DNA of 18,301 bases from an uncultured Streptococcus sp. (GTDB lineage: Bacteria; Bacillota; Bacilli; Lactobacillales; Streptococcaceae), in assembly GCF_943912555.1 (NCBI RefSeq), contig NZ_CALTUR010000024.1:1-18301 (forward strand), written 5' to 3'. This document shows, in pieces, positions 16,681 through 18,301 of the stretch. The stretch's first letter is position 1. Each line of letters begins with the position of its first letter. Below the pieces are notes generated by a model. The model was not told where the DNA came from. It ran no database searches and saw only the letters and a program-made list of their open reading frames with translations. The translations under genes were made by a program, and so were the position numbers.

Positions 16681-16851
16681 CTAAAATAAGGTCATGTAAA
16701 AAGCATGGACACTATTGACCAAATTGGTAAAGGCATTTAACCAGAGCAGAACAGAAAGTCCATAGCGCTTTTTACGAAAAGCCTGTACTCCTGCAAGCAA
16801 GCAGACCAAACACAGCATGGCTGTGAAAAAACCAAATATACTACGTTCCAT
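16681..16851 (-). CDS. Small hypothetical membrane protein, 56 aa
   Basis: A 56-residue frame exactly filling the gap between folA and clpX. Its ATG shares the A with the folA stop (TAATG), with GGAAG upstream inside folA, so it is read by coupled translation. It begins MERSIFGFF and has two hydrophobic helices (about 5-24 and 32-48) separated by a basic turn (AFRKKRYG), which predicts a hairpin with both ends outside and the basic loop in the cytoplasm. The same small gene exists at this place in pneumococcus as far as I recall, which argues for real coding. I recognise no family and propose no function. Confidence 0.75.
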   Translation of the reverse strand: MERSIFGFFTAMLCLVCLLAGVQAFRKKRYGLSVLLWLNAFTNLVNSVHAFYMTLF

Positions 16852-17357
16852 TAGACTTCCTTTCTCTTGCGGTATTGGATGGTAAAATCATAAGGATTAT
16901 TCTCATCTTTGGCGTAAAATTTGCTTGAAACTATTTCAAAAATAGACAAATCAAACTCTTCAGGAAAATAGGTATCTCCCTCTACCCGAGCATGAATGTG
17001 AGTCACAATCACTTCGTCAAGGTAAGGTTCAAAAGCCTGAAAAATTTGCTTTCCACCGAGAATATAAAGATTCTTGTCTTGAGCCTGATACCAATCTAAG
17101 ACAGACTGGATATCGTGAAAAGTAGTAACCCCGTCTATCTTTTCTTCAGAATTACGCGTCAAAATCAAGGTCTCCCGTTTTGGAAGCAAGCGACGCCCCA
17201 TCCCATCAAAAGTCACGCGTCCCATCAAGATAGCATGATTCAGAGTTGTTTCTTTGAAGTGTTGCAGTTCTGCTGGCAAATACCAAGGCAGACGATTGTC
17301 CTTACCAATCACACCCTCTTCATCCTGGGCCCAAATAGCTACGATTTTCTTAGTCAT
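16851..17357 (-). CDS. folA: Dihydrofolate reductase, trimethoprim-resistance-type allele
   Basis: 168-residue DHFR reducing dihydrofolate with NADPH for thymidylate, purine and methionine synthesis; target of trimethoprim. Visible sites: [12 protein letters not shown] (9-20), LPW at 23-25, the catalytic acid E30 in [19 protein letters not shown] (46-55), GGKQIF (101-106). Residue 100 is Leu (CTC codon) where susceptible pneumococci have Ile; residue 92 is Ala where they have Asp. Asp20, Tyr26, Ser70, His81 and Phe135 also differ from the susceptible sequence as I remember it. I100L is the established trimethoprim-resistance change in S. pneumoniae. Many linked differences suggest a mosaic allele or a non-pneumococcal species. 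First gene of folA-56aa-clpX-engB-ridA. Confidence 0.95.
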   Translation of the reverse strand: MTKKIVAIWAQDEEGVIGKDNRLPWYLPAELQHFKETTLNHAILMGRVTFDGMGRRLLPKRETLILTRNSEEKIDGVTTFHDIQSVLDWYQAQDKNLYILGGKQIFQAFEPYLDEVIVTHIHARVEGDTYFPEEFDLSIFEIVSSKFYAKDENNPYDFTIQYRKRKEV

Positions 17358-17436
17358 GCTTCCATCCTTTTCACTGATAGTACTATTTTATCAAAAAACT
17401 CAAAAAAAGACTGGTTTGGAATAGCTTATAAGATAG

Positions 17437-17467
17437 AAAAAATCTGTAAGAAATTTCCTACAGATTT
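17437..17467 (-). terminator. dpr terminator
   Basis: Minus-strand AAATCTGTA (17467-17459), 10-nt loop and TACAGATTT (17448-17440) make a perfect 9-bp stem followed by further T to 17437. It ends the dpr transcript 20 bp after its stop and separates it from folA. Confidence 0.85.
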
Positions 17468-17487
17468 ATATATATTACTATTATTTC

Positions 17488-18006
17488 TTACAAACCAGGT
17501 GCTTGTCCTAATTCTGCCGCAAGCATCCAGACTGTTTTTTCAAGGTCAGCCTTAGCTCCAACAAAGATATCATTGGTTACATCATCGCCTTCTTTATCTG
17601 TCACATCCAAAGCTTCTTGGAAAAGCGTGATGAGGTAACGATAAATTTCAAGGACACGTTCCAAACTTTCTTCTACATTGCGGAACTCTCCAACTTCTTC
17701 TTCGATTTCACTGTTTTGAAGGAACTCTGTCAATGTAGAGAATGGGCTACCTCCGAGTGTAATCAAGCGTTCGCTGATTTCATCTAAATGACCATCAAGA
17801 GCATCCATGTACTCATCCATTTTTGGATGCCATACAAGAAATCCACGACCACGCATGTACCAGTGTACTTGGTGCAAAGCCACGTGGGCCACGTATAAAT
17901 CAGCAACAGCTTGGTTCAATACTTCCTTTGTTTTTGCCAATGCTACTGGCGCTGTTTTTGTTAATGATGCTACATCTTTTACTGCTTCTTTTTTCAATTC
18001 TACCAT
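17488..18006 (-). CDS. dpr: Dps-like peroxide resistance protein Dpr
   Basis: 172-residue Dps-family miniferritin that oxidises Fe(II) with peroxide and stores iron as a 12-mer, protecting catalase-negative streptococci from H2O2. The intersubunit ferroxidase ligands have canonical spacing: H48, H60, D64, D75, E79 (HQVHWYMRG ... [21 protein letters not shown]). The start MVELKKEA at 18006 is chosen because GAGG lies eight bases upstream; an ATG at 18024 in the same frame has no ribosome site. The Lys-rich, Ala-rich N-terminal extension (1-25) is typical of streptococcal Dpr. Monocistronic with its own promoter and terminator. Confidence 0.96.
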   Translation of the reverse strand: MVELKKEAVKDVASLTKTAPVALAKTKEVLNQAVADLYVAHVALHQVHWYMRGRGFLVWHPKMDEYMDALDGHLDEISERLITLGGSPFSTLTEFLQNSEIEEEVGEFRNVEESLERVLEIYRYLITLFQEALDVTDKEGDDVTNDIFVGAKADLEKTVWMLAAELGQAPGL

Positions 18007-18057
18007 TTTCTTTACCTCGTTCATTATTTTTTGTAACCACTTCTTAATGATTACTAT

Positions 18058-18074
18058 CTTAGTATACCACTAAG
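18058..18074. promoter_or_regulatory. Palindrome over the dpr -10 box, candidate operator
   Basis: CTTAGT (18058-18063), 5 nt, ACTAAG (18069-18074): a perfect 6-5-6 dyad that contains the -10 box. Position is ideal for a repressor. It does not match the PerR box (TTATAATnATTATAA), so the binding protein is unknown. Confidence 0.4.
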
Positions 18075-18089
18075 AAAAACCAATAGCAA
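18061..18089 (-). promoter_or_regulatory. dpr promoter
   Basis: Minus-strand TTGCTA (18089-18084), 17-nt spacer, TATACT (18066-18061). Predicted start near 18054, leader about 48 nt to the ATG at 18006. Confidence 0.75.
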
Positions 18090-18158
18090 GCCAAAAGACT
18101 CACATGAGAAAAGTTGCAATAGACTGATAATTTAAGAATTATTTAGAGATTTTTGGAT

Positions 18159-18245
18159 TAATACTCAATGAAGATCAAACTAGAAAGCTAGTCGCAGGTT
18201 GCTCAAAGCACAGCTTTGAGGTTGCAGATAAAGCTGACGTGGTTT
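18159..18245 (-). repeat. Degenerate BOX element
   Basis: Read on the minus strand the stretch begins AAACCACGTCAGCTT (end of boxA), passes a CTCAAAG/CTTTGAG hairpin, and ends in GCAACCTGCG, CTAGTTTGATC and CATTGAGTATTA (boxC). This is the pattern of pneumococcal/mitis-group BOX repeats; the boxA start is cut off, so it is a shortened copy of about 87 bp. It separates dpr from the next gene. Confidence 0.75.
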
Positions 18246-18273
18246 AATACTATCCTAAAATCAAAAAACATCT

Positions 18274-18301
18274 TATAATAGTAGTTATGAAACTTACAAA
18301 C
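18274..18301 (+). CDS. Start of an unidentified gene with a -10 box just before its ATG
   Basis: TATAAT (18274-18279) is followed by ATG at 18287-18289 and four more codons (Met-Lys-Leu-Thr-Asn) before the window ends. The -10 to ATG distance is seven bases and there is no ribosome site, so a leaderless start is possible; no -35 is visible. Five codons are too few to identify the gene or to be sure it is one. Confidence 0.35.

Noticed and set aside
17358..17436. A separate folA promoter
   Set aside because: TAAAAT and TACTAT boxes occur upstream of the folA start, but none has a -35 at an acceptable distance; a promoter is expected here but I cannot place it.
17115..17555. A 146-codon plus-strand frame across folA, the dpr terminator and the end of dpr
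   Set aside because: It passes through two genes and a terminator on the opposite strand and has no ribosome site.
18007..18024. Upstream ATG for dpr at 18024
   Set aside because: No ribosome site before it, while the ATG at 18006 has GAGG at the right distance and gives the family N-terminus.
18058..18074. PerR or Fur box at dpr
   Set aside because: The palindrome does not match the TTATAATnATTATAA pattern; only an unnamed operator is supported.
1..18301. CRISPR arrays, tRNA or rRNA genes, insertion sequences
   Set aside because: No regularly spaced repeats, no tRNA-like cloverleaf or rRNA sequence, and no transposase frame or terminal inverted repeats were seen on either strand.

Overview
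The window is chromosomal DNA from a mitis-group Streptococcus (S. pneumoniae, S. mitis, S. oralis or a close relative). The evidence is the low G+C content, pneumococcus-like protein sequences (MntE, ClpX, EngB, DHFR and Dpr are close to what I remember of the pneumococcal proteins), a degenerate BOX element, and a gene order that, from memory, matches the pneumococcal mntE-to-dpr stretch. The species cannot be fixed from this sequence alone.

Layout. 1-362: 5' end of a minus-strand membrane glycosyltransferase-like gene, AT-rich and probably accessory. 496-1680: mntE manganese exporter on the plus strand, with a promoter that predicts a leaderless mRNA, ending in a hairpin terminator. 1717-5548: minus-strand operon dapB-cca-ABC-F, with 4-nt overlaps and an unusual structured leader (5549-5713). 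5714-6938: a DUF1149 protein followed by a DegV lipid-binding protein. 7012-9997: cdaA-cdaR-glmM (c-di-AMP synthesis, its regulator, phosphoglucosamine mutase). 10136-11104: a plus-strand ferredoxin/flavodoxin-NADP reductase divergent from cdaA.

11220-11510 holds the most interesting element: a compact locus organised like the Fst/par type I toxin-antitoxin systems. It has a 31-residue hydrophobic peptide gene with a strong ribosome site, a convergent antisense RNA with a near-consensus promoter, a shared hairpin terminator, and two pairs of direct repeats (one covering the toxin start codon). The toxin mRNA can also form an 11-bp 5'-to-3' pairing.

11602-14374: rapZ-yvcK-whiA, translationally coupled. 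14426-17357: folA, a 56-residue membrane protein gene, clpX, engB and ridA. The dihydrofolate reductase carries Leu at position 100 and Ala at 92, as in trimethoprim-resistant pneumococci. 17488-18006: dpr, the ferritin-like peroxide-resistance protein, with its own promoter, a palindrome over the -10 box and its own terminator. 18159-18245: BOX-like repeat. A final -10 box lies just ahead of an ATG whose gene leaves the window.

Most of the window is housekeeping: cell-wall precursor supply (DapB, GlmM, YvcK, RapZ, c-di-AMP control), metal and oxidative stress (MntE, Dpr), tRNA and ribosome maturation (CCA, EngB, ABC-F), proteolysis (ClpX) and folate (FolA). The accessory features are the glycosyltransferase-like gene, the toxin-antitoxin locus, the folA allele and the repeats.
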